From the NCBI GenBank assembly GCA_028818155.1, contig JAPPOH010000012.1:1-64000 (forward strand): 64,000 bases of DNA, in the 5' to 3' direction. Origin of the DNA: Candidatus Woesearchaeota archaeon (GTDB taxonomy: Archaea > Nanobdellota > Nanobdellia > Woesearchaeales > UBA525). Positions 32,879 through 41,528 of the stretch are shown in pieces; within the stretch, counting starts at the first letter, position 1; each line of letters opens with the position of its first letter. The position numbers and the translations under genes are program-made. Below the pieces are notes generated by a model. It was not told the origin of the DNA and did not search any database. It was given only the letters and a program-made list of their open reading frames with translations.

Positions 32879-32893
32879 CATATATAAATATTT
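32879..32893. promoter_or_regulatory. Divergent promoter of surface cluster and pelA
   Basis: The AT-rich CATATATAAATATTT gives a TATA-like element in both directions: about 27 nt to the ATG at 32857 leftward and about 26 nt to the ATG at 32913 rightward. One element therefore probably serves both operons. Confidence 0.6.
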
Positions 32894-32912
32894 CCTTTGT
32901 TATCCTCGAGAG

Positions 32913-33929
32913 ATGAAACTTTTGAAGAAGGATCTCAAGCACGGCGTTGTCAAAGTGATGCCGGAGAGTGCGGATGATTTGTGGTACCTTTCCACGATCA
33001 TTGAGCCAGGAGATAGATGTACTGGACAGTCTGAGTACAAATACAAGCTTGAATCGTCTGGGAAGACGGTCAAGAAGAAAGTCTGGGTCTCTTTAGAAGT
33101 GGAAAAGACGGAATTTTCGTCTTCATTGCGTGTCTCGGGTAAAGTTGTTGCTGGCTCTGAAGAAGTACCGCGCGGCAGCTACCACAGTCTTGACGTGACG
33201 GAAGGGTTTCAGCTCGAGATCCAGAAAGAATGGCTTGATTATCATAGGGAGAAGTTGGATGAGGCGGTGAAGAGTGCGAAGTTGAAGACATTACTCGTGT
33301 TATTTGACCGGGAAGCTGCCGTGTTTGTCATGTTGAAGCCGAGCGGGCATGATGTGCTGCTTGAGATGAAAGGGAGTGTCCCAAAGAAAGGGATGGATGA
33401 AGGGAAGACAAAATCCTTTTACAAAGAGATTGTTGCGCAACTAGAGGAGTATTGTACCAGGTACAAAGTGCAACGCGCTGTTGCCGCGAGTCCAAGTTTC
33501 TGGAATGAGTACTTGAAGAAAGAGTTACCTTCTGAGTTGCAAAAAAAGGTGATTTTTGCCGCTGTGAGCGCTGCTGAAGTGAGCGCGATTCCTGAATTAC
33601 TCAAGCGGCCTGAGTTGCAGCAGGCGCTTGCCGGCGAGCGGGCAGCACGGGAGGAGGCGATCGTTGCGGAGATCATGGACGCGCTCGGTAAAGAAAAATT
33701 ATCGTACGGGTTTGCTGATGTTACGGCAGCTGTGGGTGAAGGGAATGTGAAATCGTTGACGGTAACTGAAAATGAAATAACTAAAAGACGAGAGGAAGGA
33801 ACATTCGCTGAGCTGGACGCGCTGATGAAGCAAGCGTCATCTATGAAAGCGGTTGTCCAGTTGTTGTCAACTGATGCAATGCAGCAAATCGATGGCCTTG
33901 GCGGTGTTGTCGCGGTGCACAGATGGTAG
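32913..33929 (+). CDS. pelA: Pelota (Dom34), mRNA surveillance and ribosome rescue
   Basis: Archaeal Pelota releases stalled ribosomes with ABCE1 and aEF1A. The 338-residue protein shows the three domains: N-terminal Sm-like (KHGVVKVMPESADDLWYLSTII, with the D-D-x-W-x-L motif), central eRF1 domain 2 (TLLVLFDREAAVFVMLK) and C-terminal domain 3 (SSMKAVVQLLSTDAMQQIDGLGGVVAV). ATG 32913 is near residue 46 of a longer frame whose upstream part is inside the divergent gene. It overlaps the next gene by 7 nt. Confidence 0.95.
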   Translation: MKLLKKDLKHGVVKVMPESADDLWYLSTIIEPGDRCTGQSEYKYKLESSGKTVKKKVWVSLEVEKTEFSSSLRVSGKVVAGSEEVPRGSYHSLDVTEGFQLEIQKEWLDYHREKLDEAVKSAKLKTLLVLFDREAAVFVMLKPSGHDVLLEMKGSVPKKGMDEGKTKSFYKEIVAQLEEYCTRYKVQRAVAASPSFWNEYLKKELPSELQKKVIFAAVSAAEVSAIPELLKRPELQQALAGERAAREEAIVAEIMDALGKEKLSYGFADVTAAVGEGNVKSLTVTENEITKRREEGTFAELDALMKQASSMKAVVQLLSTDAMQQIDGLGGVVAVHRW

Positions 33930-34345
33930 TTGACGTTCCTGAAGGGTTCAAACCGGACAAGCGGCCGAAGAGTGTTGTCCGATTGCTCGGCGTGTTGTTC
34001 TTTTTGACCAGTGCGTATCTTGCGGTGATGATGCTACCGACGATTTTGTCTGATGATCTCGTACAGGTGAATGAAGGAAGGATCCAGCCACCTGTGGAGC
34101 AAGATGCGAAAGCGATCGCGTGGTTTGCAGCTGGCTTTGTCGCATGGATGCTCGCTGCGTTTGCTATGAGTATGTACGTGATGCGGCTGATGAAAATGGG
34201 CGCGTACCTTGGTGTTGTTTTGGTAGGGGTGACGATCTGGCAGTTCCCAAACATTGGGTTTCCGTTTGCTGGAAAGATATTGTTGCTTGTGGTTTGGATT
34301 CTTGGACTTGGCGGGGTGTGTTACTATTGGAACAATCTGAGCTGA
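33923..34345 (+). CDS. Four-helix membrane protein, 140 aa
   Basis: Not recognised. A short basic N-terminus (GFKPDKRPKS) and four hydrophobic segments (VRLLGVLFFLTSAYLAV, AWFAAGFVAWMLAAFAM, AYLGVVLVGVTIWQF, ILLLVVWILGLGGVCYYW), no catalytic motif. It overlaps Pelota by 7 nt and the methyltransferase gene by 28 nt, so all three are probably one operon. Role unknown. Confidence 0.7.
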   Translation: MVVDVPEGFKPDKRPKSVVRLLGVLFFLTSAYLAVMMLPTILSDDLVQVNEGRIQPPVEQDAKAIAWFAAGFVAWMLAAFAMSMYVMRLMKMGAYLGVVLVGVTIWQFPNIGFPFAGKILLLVVWILGLGGVCYYWNNLS

Positions 34346-35154
34346 ACGATCTGATTACTGCGGTGAAGGCGAAAAAAGAACTTGCTAATCTTGATGATAC
34401 GTTCGTTCGCGAGAAAATCGAGAAGCTGTTTGCTGGGAACGCAAAGTTGCGGAAGAAATACGATGCAACAAAGAGTTTCAAGCAGTTTTCGAAGAGCAAA
34501 GAATGGGAATTCATTCTGAAAGCGGTCCGGAAGGAATTGCGTGTGATTTACGGCGTGTTTCAGGGAGATCGGACAGGAGTGGATGTGTCTGCTGAGAACT
34601 TGACTGCGGTGCTGGAGACGCATATTAGCACACGGGAAAGAATTCCGTACTTTGATATGATCTACAAAGAGTTAGTTGATAGAATCCCTGCTCCAAGAAC
34701 GCTTCTTGATCTCGGCTGTGGATTGAATCCGTTATCCTATTCCTATATGAAGAAGCATGGCTGGACGCCTTCAATTGTTGGTGTTGACATTAGTGCTGCC
34801 GACATGGATTTTTTGTCAGATGCGATGTTACAGCTTAACATTCCTGGGAAGACTATTGCTGCTGACCTCGTGAAACAAGCTGACGTACTCGATGCTGTTG
34901 ACGCAGAAGTGACATTCGTGCTGAAATTGCTCGATACGCTTGAAGAAGCGGAGCGGCATGTTTCCTACAAGTTATTCGAACATATTCATTCGAAATGGAT
35001 CGTTGTCTCGTTTGCAACGAAGAGCCTTGGTGGGAAGAAAAACATTTCATCTGCTGGTCGTACATGGTTTGAACGATTATTGCATCGGAAAGAATTATCG
35101 TGGGAAACGTTTTCTGTACCGAATGAATTGTTTTATGTGATTACGAACGTCTAA
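34318..35154 (+). CDS. 16S rRNA methyltransferase homologue (ArmA/Rmt/FmrO family), 278 aa
   Basis: Resembles the m7G1405 16S rRNA methyltransferases known from aminoglycoside producers and resistant bacteria. Diagnostic parts: THISTRERIPYFDMIYKEL, the SAM site LLDLGCGLNPLSYSYM, ADLVKQADVL and VTFVLKLLDTLEE, VVSFATKSLGGKKNISSAGRTWFERLL, and the end FSVPNELFYVIT, the equivalents of KLLPLLE, SFPTRSLGG and GTELIYLI in RmtB. GTG 34318 has a GGCGGG just upstream and overlaps the previous gene. Whether it gives resistance or is a normal rRNA modification enzyme is not known. Confidence 0.87.
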   Translation: MLLLEQSELNDLITAVKAKKELANLDDTFVREKIEKLFAGNAKLRKKYDATKSFKQFSKSKEWEFILKAVRKELRVIYGVFQGDRTGVDVSAENLTAVLETHISTRERIPYFDMIYKELVDRIPAPRTLLDLGCGLNPLSYSYMKKHGWTPSIVGVDISAADMDFLSDAMLQLNIPGKTIAADLVKQADVLDAVDAEVTFVLKLLDTLEEAERHVSYKLFEHIHSKWIVVSFATKSLGGKKNISSAGRTWFERLLHRKELSWETFSVPNELFYVITNV

Positions 35155-35201
35155 TGCAAAAAAGTAGTAAGTTTAAATAGAAGGACACAATACACAAAAA
35201 A

Positions 35202-35354
35202 ATGAATACATATCGTAGAAAGTTTGAGCGAGATGAACAAGGTATTTTCTTCGAGATACCACAGGAAATTATTGAACAGTGTCGTCTTAAAGGCACAGAA
35301 AATGTCACAATTTCTGTCAATGGCGAGAAACAATTCCTCGTTGAGATAGAATAA
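35202..35354 (+). CDS. AbrB-like small protein, 50 aa
   Basis: Too short for a normal ORF search. ATG 35202 is 26 nt after GTTTAAATAG. The chain reads FFEIPQEIIEQCRLKGTENV and TISVNGEKQFLVEIE, the beta-hairpin/loop pattern of SpoVT-AbrB DNA-binding domains. Its stop overlaps the next ATG by 1 nt, so the two are coupled; a small regulator or antitoxin is possible. Confidence 0.6.
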   Translation: MNTYRRKFERDEQGIFFEIPQEIIEQCRLKGTENVTISVNGEKQFLVEIE

Positions 35355-35656
35355 TGGTCATCGCAACCGTCTACCATTGGAAGGTCGAAAAGGGAAAAGA
35401 ACAAGCCTTCGAGCAAGCATGGTCGCAAGCAACAAAAGACATCTACAAGAAACGAGGCAGCCTCGGTTCAAGCTTGCACAAACACAAAGACGGAACATAC
35501 TATGCATACGCGCGCTGGCCCTCCAAGATGAAAAGAACAACAATGCTGCTCCTCCCACCATACAAGAAACGCATGCCCATGGCAACTTTACTCGAAGAAC
35601 CGATTGTGCTTGAATTAAAGGAAGATTATTTGCGGAAGAAACCAAAAAAGACATAA
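35354..35656 (+). CDS. ABM-domain-like dimeric alpha/beta protein, 100 aa
   Basis: Resembles small ferredoxin-like ABM (antibiotic biosynthesis monooxygenase) proteins: TVYHWKVEKGKEQAFEQAW at the start, GSLGSSLHKHKDGTYYAYARW, and a final hairpin EEPIVLELKEDYL. Members of the fold vary from heme-handling to signal proteins, so function is unknown. Coupled to the AbrB-like gene before it. Confidence 0.6.
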   Translation: MVIATVYHWKVEKGKEQAFEQAWSQATKDIYKKRGSLGSSLHKHKDGTYYAYARWPSKMKRTTMLLLPPYKKRMPMATLLEEPIVLELKEDYLRKKPKKT

Positions 35657-35678
35657 GTGCCCGCACGCTACGCTCACC

Positions 35679-36311
35679 ATGATTGTTGATATCAGCGAAA
35701 CAGGCATGCTCCCAGAAAATTTTGAGTTACAAGAAGGAACTGTTATACAAGGAATCTACGGGTCTGTCGAAAGAAGAGGATCGTGGCTGCGTGTGCAGCC
35801 AAATGAGGACTTAGATAATGATCCTGTGGCGTTTGATGGCGCATTTGAAGTATTGATGGGTGAGCACGAAAACTACTTTCATCAAGCTCGAAAGGAACAA
35901 GACGTGGATGCCTTTGTACAAGACGTGGAGGGATCTTTAGCTCGTGAACACGGTGGAACGCCCCGACTCCTTGCACTAGTGGATCCACTCTTCCACCAGA
36001 TCATAACACTTGGTATGATTATTGGAAATCACGACTACGCTCCTCAGAGGGAGTTGCCAACAATCGACTCTCGAATGAATTACAAACAGTGTGGTCTGCC
36101 ACGTTTCCATCCAGTCTATGTAGAACCGTGGGATGGAAAATACGCATGTGGAGATTTAGAACGATTCGGATATGGAACTCATGTGTGTCCCACCCATTTA
36201 ACACAGCCTCAGGACGATGACATTGCGATCACGAGAGAAGATTTCGAGAAACTGGATTTCATGATCGCGAGATCTACTGAACCACATCTGATTGCTCCAA
36301 CTCCAAGCTGA
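35679..36311 (+). CDS. Hypothetical protein, 210 aa
   Basis: Not recognised. Soluble, acidic, mixed alpha/beta. Starts VDISETGMLPENFELQEGTV and has a central helix (LVDPLFHQIITLGMIIGNHDY) and a late Cys/His cluster (QCGLPRFH, YACGDLERFGYGTHVCPTHL), which could bind a metal. Follows the ABM-like gene on the same strand but has its own upstream region. Confidence 0.55.
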   Translation: MIVDISETGMLPENFELQEGTVIQGIYGSVERRGSWLRVQPNEDLDNDPVAFDGAFEVLMGEHENYFHQARKEQDVDAFVQDVEGSLAREHGGTPRLLALVDPLFHQIITLGMIIGNHDYAPQRELPTIDSRMNYKQCGLPRFHPVYVEPWDGKYACGDLERFGYGTHVCPTHLTQPQDDDIAITREDFEKLDFMIARSTEPHLIAPTPS

Positions 36312-36315
36312 TCTA

Positions 36316-36579
36316 TTACGCCTGGATACGAGGTAGCCCTACATTCAGGCCCGTGCATATGTAGAAGTCAGGATCAAACCGATTATACTTGAGACCAATG
36401 CCACGATCTCTGAGACCCTGAATAGCGTCAGCGGTGCCTGAGACACTCAGAGGAAAATGTGATTCTTGAGTAGCAGTGAGTGTGATTAAACAAGCAGCAC
36501 TATGTGCAACCGAGTCTACATAACCAGAGAATCTGTGCCGGACGCCCCTATACTGAATCTCACAACGTGCTTGTCTCAT
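36316..36579 (-). CDS. Small hypothetical protein, 87 aa
   Basis: Not recognised. Beta-rich start (RCEIQYRGVRHRFSGYVDSV), a Thr/Ala middle, then LKYNRFDPDFYICTGLNVGL. It lies 30 nt after the TrmB gene on the same strand and could be co-transcribed with it. Convergent with the gene ending at 36311, 4 nt away. Confidence 0.5.
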   Translation of the reverse strand: MRQARCEIQYRGVRHRFSGYVDSVAHSAACLITLTATQESHFPLSVSGTADAIQGLRDRGIGLKYNRFDPDFYICTGLNVGLPRIQA

Positions 36580-36609
36580 ATGCCTAGAAAAAGAAGGAAA
36601 AGAAAAAAA

Positions 36610-37419
36610 TTATTTGGCTTTGACTTTCTTCATGTCTTTCCAAGCCAACTCGAACAATTGGTCAAGTGCGCTTGCGAAGAATGGCGTGTTGATCCAGATG
36701 CCCACGTCATACGTTGGGTGTACATCCTGATCATCCATAACCATGAAGACCACTTCCTTCCCGTCAACGACAAGGAATCGTGCGTTAATCTTCGTGTCAC
36801 GAACTTCAGCGATGCCATCAAGCTCTTTCGCAGCTGCCTGGACCTCTTTCGTCATCGGTGCAGCAACGCGAATCTTGACGCCGCGCTTGTTCACTTCCTT
36901 GAAGACCTGCTTCAAGCCCTCGATCTTTCTCAGAAGGCCGGAGCTTGTTGTAACCAATGTTACAGACTCTTCTGCGCCTCGGATCGTGAGCTCAAGGTGG
37001 TTGTACAGGTTGTGCCTGCCTCTGAGCGATCCTGAAAGATCTGCTGGCTCCACAATCTCAACGCCCTGCTTGTGCAGGTTCTTGAGCTCGGAAACAACAT
37101 CCGTCTTCTTGAGGTCATCCAGACGTGTGACTGCAGCTTCTGCATCTTGGCGCATGTTCTTCTTCACGCGCTCCACAACTTCTGCTGGGTCCACAGCGAT
37201 GTACTTGATTGGCTTCCCAATCTTCATCACGATGAAGCCTTTCTTTTCAAGGCTCTCGAGAACGTCATACGATCGTGATCGTGGGACATTCGCGATGTCG
37301 GAGAGTTCTCCTGCTGTAGACACGCCTCTGCTGAGCAGTGCGGTCCAGATTTTGACCTCATAGAGGTTCAATCCAAAGTATCGGCGTAATTTCGACAAAA
37401 AGTCGTCTCGTGCTATCAT
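36610..37419 (-). CDS. TrmB-family transcriptional regulator, 269 aa
   Basis: Archaeal TrmB-type regulator, which usually controls sugar transport or central metabolism. Residues 1-70 are the winged HTH (YFGLNLYEVKIWTALLSRGV, IANVPRSRSYDVLESLEKKGF). The middle has a coiled linker with RVKKNMRQDAEAAVTRLDDL, and the C-terminal part (VTLVTTSSGLLRKIEGLKQVF, KINARFLVVDGKEVVFMVMDD) is the sensor domain. ATG 37419 is chosen over a start 12 residues upstream because of the TATA-like TACTTTAAATAGG at about 37486. Confidence 0.88.
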   Translation of the reverse strand: MIARDDFLSKLRRYFGLNLYEVKIWTALLSRGVSTAGELSDIANVPRSRSYDVLESLEKKGFIVMKIGKPIKYIAVDPAEVVERVKKNMRQDAEAAVTRLDDLKKTDVVSELKNLHKQGVEIVEPADLSGSLRGRHNLYNHLELTIRGAEESVTLVTTSSGLLRKIEGLKQVFKEVNKRGVKIRVAAPMTKEVQAAAKELDGIAEVRDTKINARFLVVDGKEVVFMVMDDQDVHPTYDVGIWINTPFFASALDQLFELAWKDMKKVKAK

Positions 37420-37608
37420 ATATACTCTACCCCCTCTGAAAGGGTCTTTACTCACCCCTTTCTAGGAAGTAAGGAAAAATAACTACTTTAAATAGGTTAC
37501 TACAGTTTGTCCACATCTGGAGGTGAAAGAAGGAAATTGTGTGGAGAGTTCCATCTGTATTGGCTAACTTTTAGAGAAAACTTCTTCTTTCCATAATATA
37601 TAGACGAT

Positions 37609-37622
37609 AAATTTATAAATTT
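37609..37622 (+). promoter_or_regulatory. Palindromic TATA region before Fic gene
   Basis: The perfect palindrome AAATTTATAAATTT lies about 27 nt before the ATG at 37642 and is the probable TATA box. A near-repeat (GTATTG-x-CTAACT) occurs at about 37557 and 37624 on both sides of it. Confidence 0.45.
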
Positions 37623-37641
37623 GTATTGACTAACTAGTTGT

Positions 37642-38550
37642 ATGGTAAGTATTGTGACGCGAAAAGTGAAAGGAAACGACTACCTGTACTTAGTCGAGAC
37701 ATTCAGAGAAGCAGGGAAAGTGAAGCAGCGAACGCTCAAGTACATCGGCAAGAAGCGACCTGTCCCAAAAGAAGAACTCGTTTGCATGCAACGCTCGCAT
37801 GCAAAAGAGGATTGGATTCTTACGAAGATGCAAGATCATCTTTCGTATCAAGATCATGCTGCAATGAAGAACGCGTCGAAACAGCAGGAAATGCACCTGC
37901 AACGCTTAGACAAAACAACACGAGAAAAGGAAAGAGAACGGTTTCTCAGTGCGTTTATCACAAGCAGCAATGCTATTGAAGGTTCCACAATGACAAAAAA
38001 AGAGACTTACGAGTATCTCTTTCAAGACGTGACGCCTGCAGGTCATTCGAAGAAGGAGCTCTACATGGCAGAGAATTTACTTGCTGCCTGGAAATATCTT
38101 GAGAAACACTGTAAGAAGTTCCCAAAAGAACATGACCTTCTTGCGTTGCATACGTGTGTAAACAATCGTATTGAGCGTGCAACACTTGGGAAGTACAAAA
38201 AAGTACAGAACTACGTCGGTGATGTATACACCACTTCATATCTCTATGTTCCGGAACGAATGAAAGAATTGTTCTTATGGATTAAAAAAGCATTCAAGAA
38301 GATTGATGACTTTGAAGTTGCATTCCAATCACATGCACAGTTTGAACTCATACATCCGTTTGTGGATGGAAATGGGCGTGTGGGACGACTACTCTTAAAT
38401 TGGTTGCTCATGTATAAAGAACTCTCACCCCTCATCATCACAAAGCGAGGGAAATATTTAGAAGCATTGCAGAATGCACAACGGGGAAAACTTGTAGCTA
38501 TTTGTCAGTTTTGTTACCGAAGTTATGCAGAACAATACAGATTTGCATAA
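37642..38550 (+). CDS. Fic domain protein, 302 aa
   Basis: Second Fic protein of the window. Catalytic motif HPFVDGNGRVGR begins at His238; the inhibitory motif S109-x3-E113-G114 (SNAIEGST) is intact and lies N-terminal, as in class II Fic proteins. Residues 1-45 form a beta-hairpin and basic region (NDYLYLVETFREAGKVKQRT) unlike the HTH of the first one. It transfers nucleotides to other proteins; target unknown. It has its own TATA box. Confidence 0.92.
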   Translation: MVSIVTRKVKGNDYLYLVETFREAGKVKQRTLKYIGKKRPVPKEELVCMQRSHAKEDWILTKMQDHLSYQDHAAMKNASKQQEMHLQRLDKTTREKERERFLSAFITSSNAIEGSTMTKKETYEYLFQDVTPAGHSKKELYMAENLLAAWKYLEKHCKKFPKEHDLLALHTCVNNRIERATLGKYKKVQNYVGDVYTTSYLYVPERMKELFLWIKKAFKKIDDFEVAFQSHAQFELIHPFVDGNGRVGRLLLNWLLMYKELSPLIITKRGKYLEALQNAQRGKLVAICQFCYRSYAEQYRFA

Positions 38551-38559
38551 TGCTATGCT

Positions 38560-38588
38560 CCAGGGACAGCGAGACCGAAGATCCCTGG
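38560..38588. other. 7-bp hairpin after the Fic gene
   Basis: CCAGGGA (38560-38566) pairs with TCCCTGG (38582-38588) around 15 nt, just after the Fic stop. The following 140 nt up to pheS contain no convincing gene. It may help transcript ending, but no T-run follows. Confidence 0.3.
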
Positions 38589-38731
38589 TCGGTATCCTAG
38601 AAGTTGTTGCATTCATTGTGCGAACCGCCACACATTCATGAACATTTCTACTTTAGTGTAAGTACATGTTAGGAACACAGAACCTTCTCGACGAGGCAAA
38701 CACTTAAAAAGCGTCTCAGAACACACCTTCC

Positions 38732-40279
38732 ATGGGGGTTGCTGAGGGTATTCTGGCACAATTACATCCGTTAGAAGTCAAACTGCTGCCACACTTGGCG
38801 AATGGCACACTCTCTGCCCTTGCACAGAAGGCAGGCATGCAAGAAGTTGAAGCAATGAGAGCCTGTCAGTGGCTCGCGAACAAAAAGGCACTTTCCTTAG
38901 AGCCATTAGTGACGCATGAGCTTTCGCTCGATGTGAATGGGAAGAACGCACTCAAAAATGGACTTCCTGAACTTAGATTTTTAGATGCGATAAAAAAGGG
39001 TGCGAAAACAACGAAAGCCATTGGAAAAACGTTAAGCAAAGATGAACTCGGCGTCAGCATGGGGATTTGCAAGAAAAATAAATGGATCTCACTCGGCAAG
39101 ACTATTTCCTTAACTGCTACAGGAAAGAACATCAAAGAACTTCCAGAAGGCAAGCTTCTCAAAAAGATCAGCAAAGGAATACTTGAACAATCCCTATCGA
39201 AAGATGAGCAAGTGTTAGTAAAAAAATTACGATCCAGAAAACAATATTTGATTGTCAAAGAAAAGAGAGATAGAACTGTGAAGCTCACTGCGCTAGGAAA
39301 AGAACTCAAAAAAACAGATATCAAGAAACTCACATTCGATGACTCGTTAACAGCAGAAGACTTGAAAACGGGCGCGTGGAAGAAAAAGAAGTACAGAGCG
39401 TACGACGTCACGATTAACGTCCCGCGCATTCCTGCTGGAAAAATCCATTTCGTGCAAGAAGCGATCAACTACATCCGAAAGATCTGGGTGGAAATGGGCT
39501 TCTCTGAGATGACAGGGGACTGCGTGCAAACAGGGTTCTGGGATCTTGACTCATTATTCGTACCGCAAGATCATCCTGCACGAGAAATGCAAGATACGTT
39601 CTATCTTGAAACAGCTGAACCAATTGATCGTTTAGCATACGAGAAAGTGAGCGCAGCACACGAACATGGCGGCACGACAGGAAGTAAGGGTTGGCGGTAC
39701 GAGTTTAGCAAGAAGATCTCTGAGAAACAATTGCTGCGAACGCATAACACTGTTCTTTCGGCACAGACGTTGTGGAAGATTAGGAATGGTGAAGCGAAAA
39801 TGCCTGGAAAGTACTTTGCAGTGGGTCCAGTGTTTCGAAATGAGAAACTTGATTGGAAGCATCTGTTCGAGTTTAATCAGGTTGAGGGTATCGTTGTGGA
39901 TAAAGATGTGACATTTGCGCAATTGCTCGGCTATTTGCGGACGTTCTTCGGAAAGATGGGATTCCCTGATATTCGAACGAGACCGAGCTATTTCCCTTAT
40001 GTGAGCTGTGGCTGTGAGGTGGATGTATGGAATCCGAGAAAAAAACAATGGGTTGAGCTAGGCGGCTCAGGGATTTTCCGGCCTGAAGTCACAAAACCCT
40101 TGATTGGGGAGGAGGTCCCTGTATTAGCCTGGGGACTTGGCATGGAACGCATCATTGTCGAGTATTTCGGATTCACCGATTTACGTGATTTATACAAGAA
40201 TGACATCAAGCAGCTGCGTGAGATGAAACGGTTTATGAAGATGCCAGTGGACACGAGTTTCTCGACGAGAAAACGCTGA
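38732..40279 (+). CDS. pheS: Phenylalanyl-tRNA synthetase alpha subunit
   Basis: Charges tRNA-Phe with its partner PheT. The 515-residue archaeal form has an N-terminal set of winged-helix tRNA-binding domains (residues 1-210), then the class II core: motif 1 region (NYIRKIWVEMGFSEMTGDCV), motif 2 (PGKYFAVGPVFRNEKLDWKHL) and motif 3 near 469-473 (LAWGLGMERI). Followed at 57 nt by an endonuclease gene rather than directly by pheT. Confidence 0.96.
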   Translation: MGVAEGILAQLHPLEVKLLPHLANGTLSALAQKAGMQEVEAMRACQWLANKKALSLEPLVTHELSLDVNGKNALKNGLPELRFLDAIKKGAKTTKAIGKTLSKDELGVSMGICKKNKWISLGKTISLTATGKNIKELPEGKLLKKISKGILEQSLSKDEQVLVKKLRSRKQYLIVKEKRDRTVKLTALGKELKKTDIKKLTFDDSLTAEDLKTGAWKKKKYRAYDVTINVPRIPAGKIHFVQEAINYIRKIWVEMGFSEMTGDCVQTGFWDLDSLFVPQDHPAREMQDTFYLETAEPIDRLAYEKVSAAHEHGGTTGSKGWRYEFSKKISEKQLLRTHNTVLSAQTLWKIRNGEAKMPGKYFAVGPVFRNEKLDWKHLFEFNQVEGIVVDKDVTFAQLLGYLRTFFGKMGFPDIRTRPSYFPYVSCGCEVDVWNPRKKQWVELGGSGIFRPEVTKPLIGEEVPVLAWGLGMERIIVEYFGFTDLRDLYKNDIKQLREMKRFMKMPVDTSFSTRKR

Positions 40280-40335
40280 AATTCCACTGGTCATGTGCAC
40301 GTGAAACTTATAAAGAAAGCTATGTTCTGTCTTCT

Positions 40336-41523
40336 ATGAAGTATTTCGATCTTCTTGGGTTGCATTCTGAAACTGATTCGCCGAAAGGATGGATTTGGGC
40401 TCGACTTCAAGCACATGTTCTTCAGAGAAAGTATTTCGAATTCCTTAGAAAGAGAACACAAGATAGCATAGCATCGTCAATATCAAAGAGGCTAAATTGC
40501 GGATTCAGCACAGTACAAAAACATCTTATACGACTAAAGAAAAGTGAAGAAGTGGTTGATCTGCCTCTGCCACTTCTGCTTGAGCTTACCAATATTTTTA
40601 GAATAAAACGATTCACATTCGAATATTTGTATACAAAGAGCGATACAACTCGCAAAAAAGTTAACCCTATTACTCAACTGTCACCAACGCTCGCAAAGAT
40701 TGTTGGGGGATTTGCTGCAGACGGGTATATGCAGTACAATAATGGTAGCTATCGTCTTAAGATTGTTGATGGAGATGAGACTTCAATAAGGAGGTTTGCA
40801 GAATGGATACATGATATTTTTGGAATACAAAGTAATTACTACTATTATAAAGAGGACCACGCTTGGCTTTGTTGGTTTAACAATAAAGTCGTAGCACGAT
40901 ACTTTGAGAAGTTTTTTAGTATTCGTCCTGGAAAGAAATCTCACATTGCACACAAACCAAGAATAATTCAAGGAAAGGAGAATGAACGGGCTTTTGCATT
41001 GGGTGTTCTCCAGTTTGATGGTGGTGTTAAAGCAACAGGCATGGCAGCATTCACGACAAAAAGCAAGCAATTAATGGAAGATGTTGCGAGAATTGTCAGA
41101 AAAGATGGATTGAAAATCATAACAAGTTACAATAAAAAGAAGAAATTCTATTTGCTTGAGTCAAGAACAGGCAGAGATAAAGAACAATTAAAGAAATGGC
41201 TCATGTATTTTGAACCTGGAACAAGAAAACATGATATGTTGAAGTTCCTCATTCGAGGAAAGAAGATGGGAATCAAAGAATTACTTCGTCTATTTCCTAA
41301 ACACTATTCTACAAGACTTTCAGTATTGGAAGTATACAACGCTATCAAATCTATCAAGAAAGGTTACAACCATGATATTGTTGATGAACTGAAGCAACAA
41401 GGAATTTTTGTAAGCTGGATTACTATTTACAAACATCTTCATCTTCTCTCTCAAGCAAAACTTTTACGTAAAGAGAAAGCAAGTATGAACCGAGTTTTGT
41501 ATAGTGTAATGGCTCGTAATTGA
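40336..41523 (+). CDS. Free-standing LAGLIDADG homing endonuclease-like protein, 395 aa
   Basis: Two LAGLIDADG helices: KIVGGFAADG (residues 121-130) and FALGVLQFDGG (220-230), about 100 residues apart as in single-chain enzymes. Residues 40-100 form an HTH-like part (SISKRLNCGFSTVQKHLIRL) and residues 320-395 a second DNA-binding end (WITIYKHLHLLSQAKLLRKE). It has no intein or intron splice blocks, so it is a stand-alone gene. It has its own promoter (ACTTATAAAG near 40306) and is more AT-rich than its neighbours. A DNA-cutting or regulatory role is inferred. Confidence 0.85.
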   Translation: MKYFDLLGLHSETDSPKGWIWARLQAHVLQRKYFEFLRKRTQDSIASSISKRLNCGFSTVQKHLIRLKKSEEVVDLPLPLLLELTNIFRIKRFTFEYLYTKSDTTRKKVNPITQLSPTLAKIVGGFAADGYMQYNNGSYRLKIVDGDETSIRRFAEWIHDIFGIQSNYYYYKEDHAWLCWFNNKVVARYFEKFFSIRPGKKSHIAHKPRIIQGKENERAFALGVLQFDGGVKATGMAAFTTKSKQLMEDVARIVRKDGLKIITSYNKKKKFYLLESRTGRDKEQLKKWLMYFEPGTRKHDMLKFLIRGKKMGIKELLRLFPKHYSTRLSVLEVYNAIKSIKKGYNHDIVDELKQQGIFVSWITIYKHLHLLSQAKLLRKEKASMNRVLYSVMARN

Positions 41524-41528
41524 TCCAT

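Noticed and set aside
36743-37363. 206-residue plus-strand frame opposite TrmB
   Set aside because: Ser/Thr/Arg-rich antisense shadow; TrmB has clear HTH and sensor domains.
37523-37567. 14-codon leader-like frame before the Fic gene
   Set aside because: A GTG frame with CTGGAG upstream exists, but it is too short and has no attenuator-like structure.
38555-38641. 28-residue frame between the Fic gene and pheS
   Set aside because: Contains the 7-bp hairpin, no ribosome site or promoter, and no recognisable sequence.
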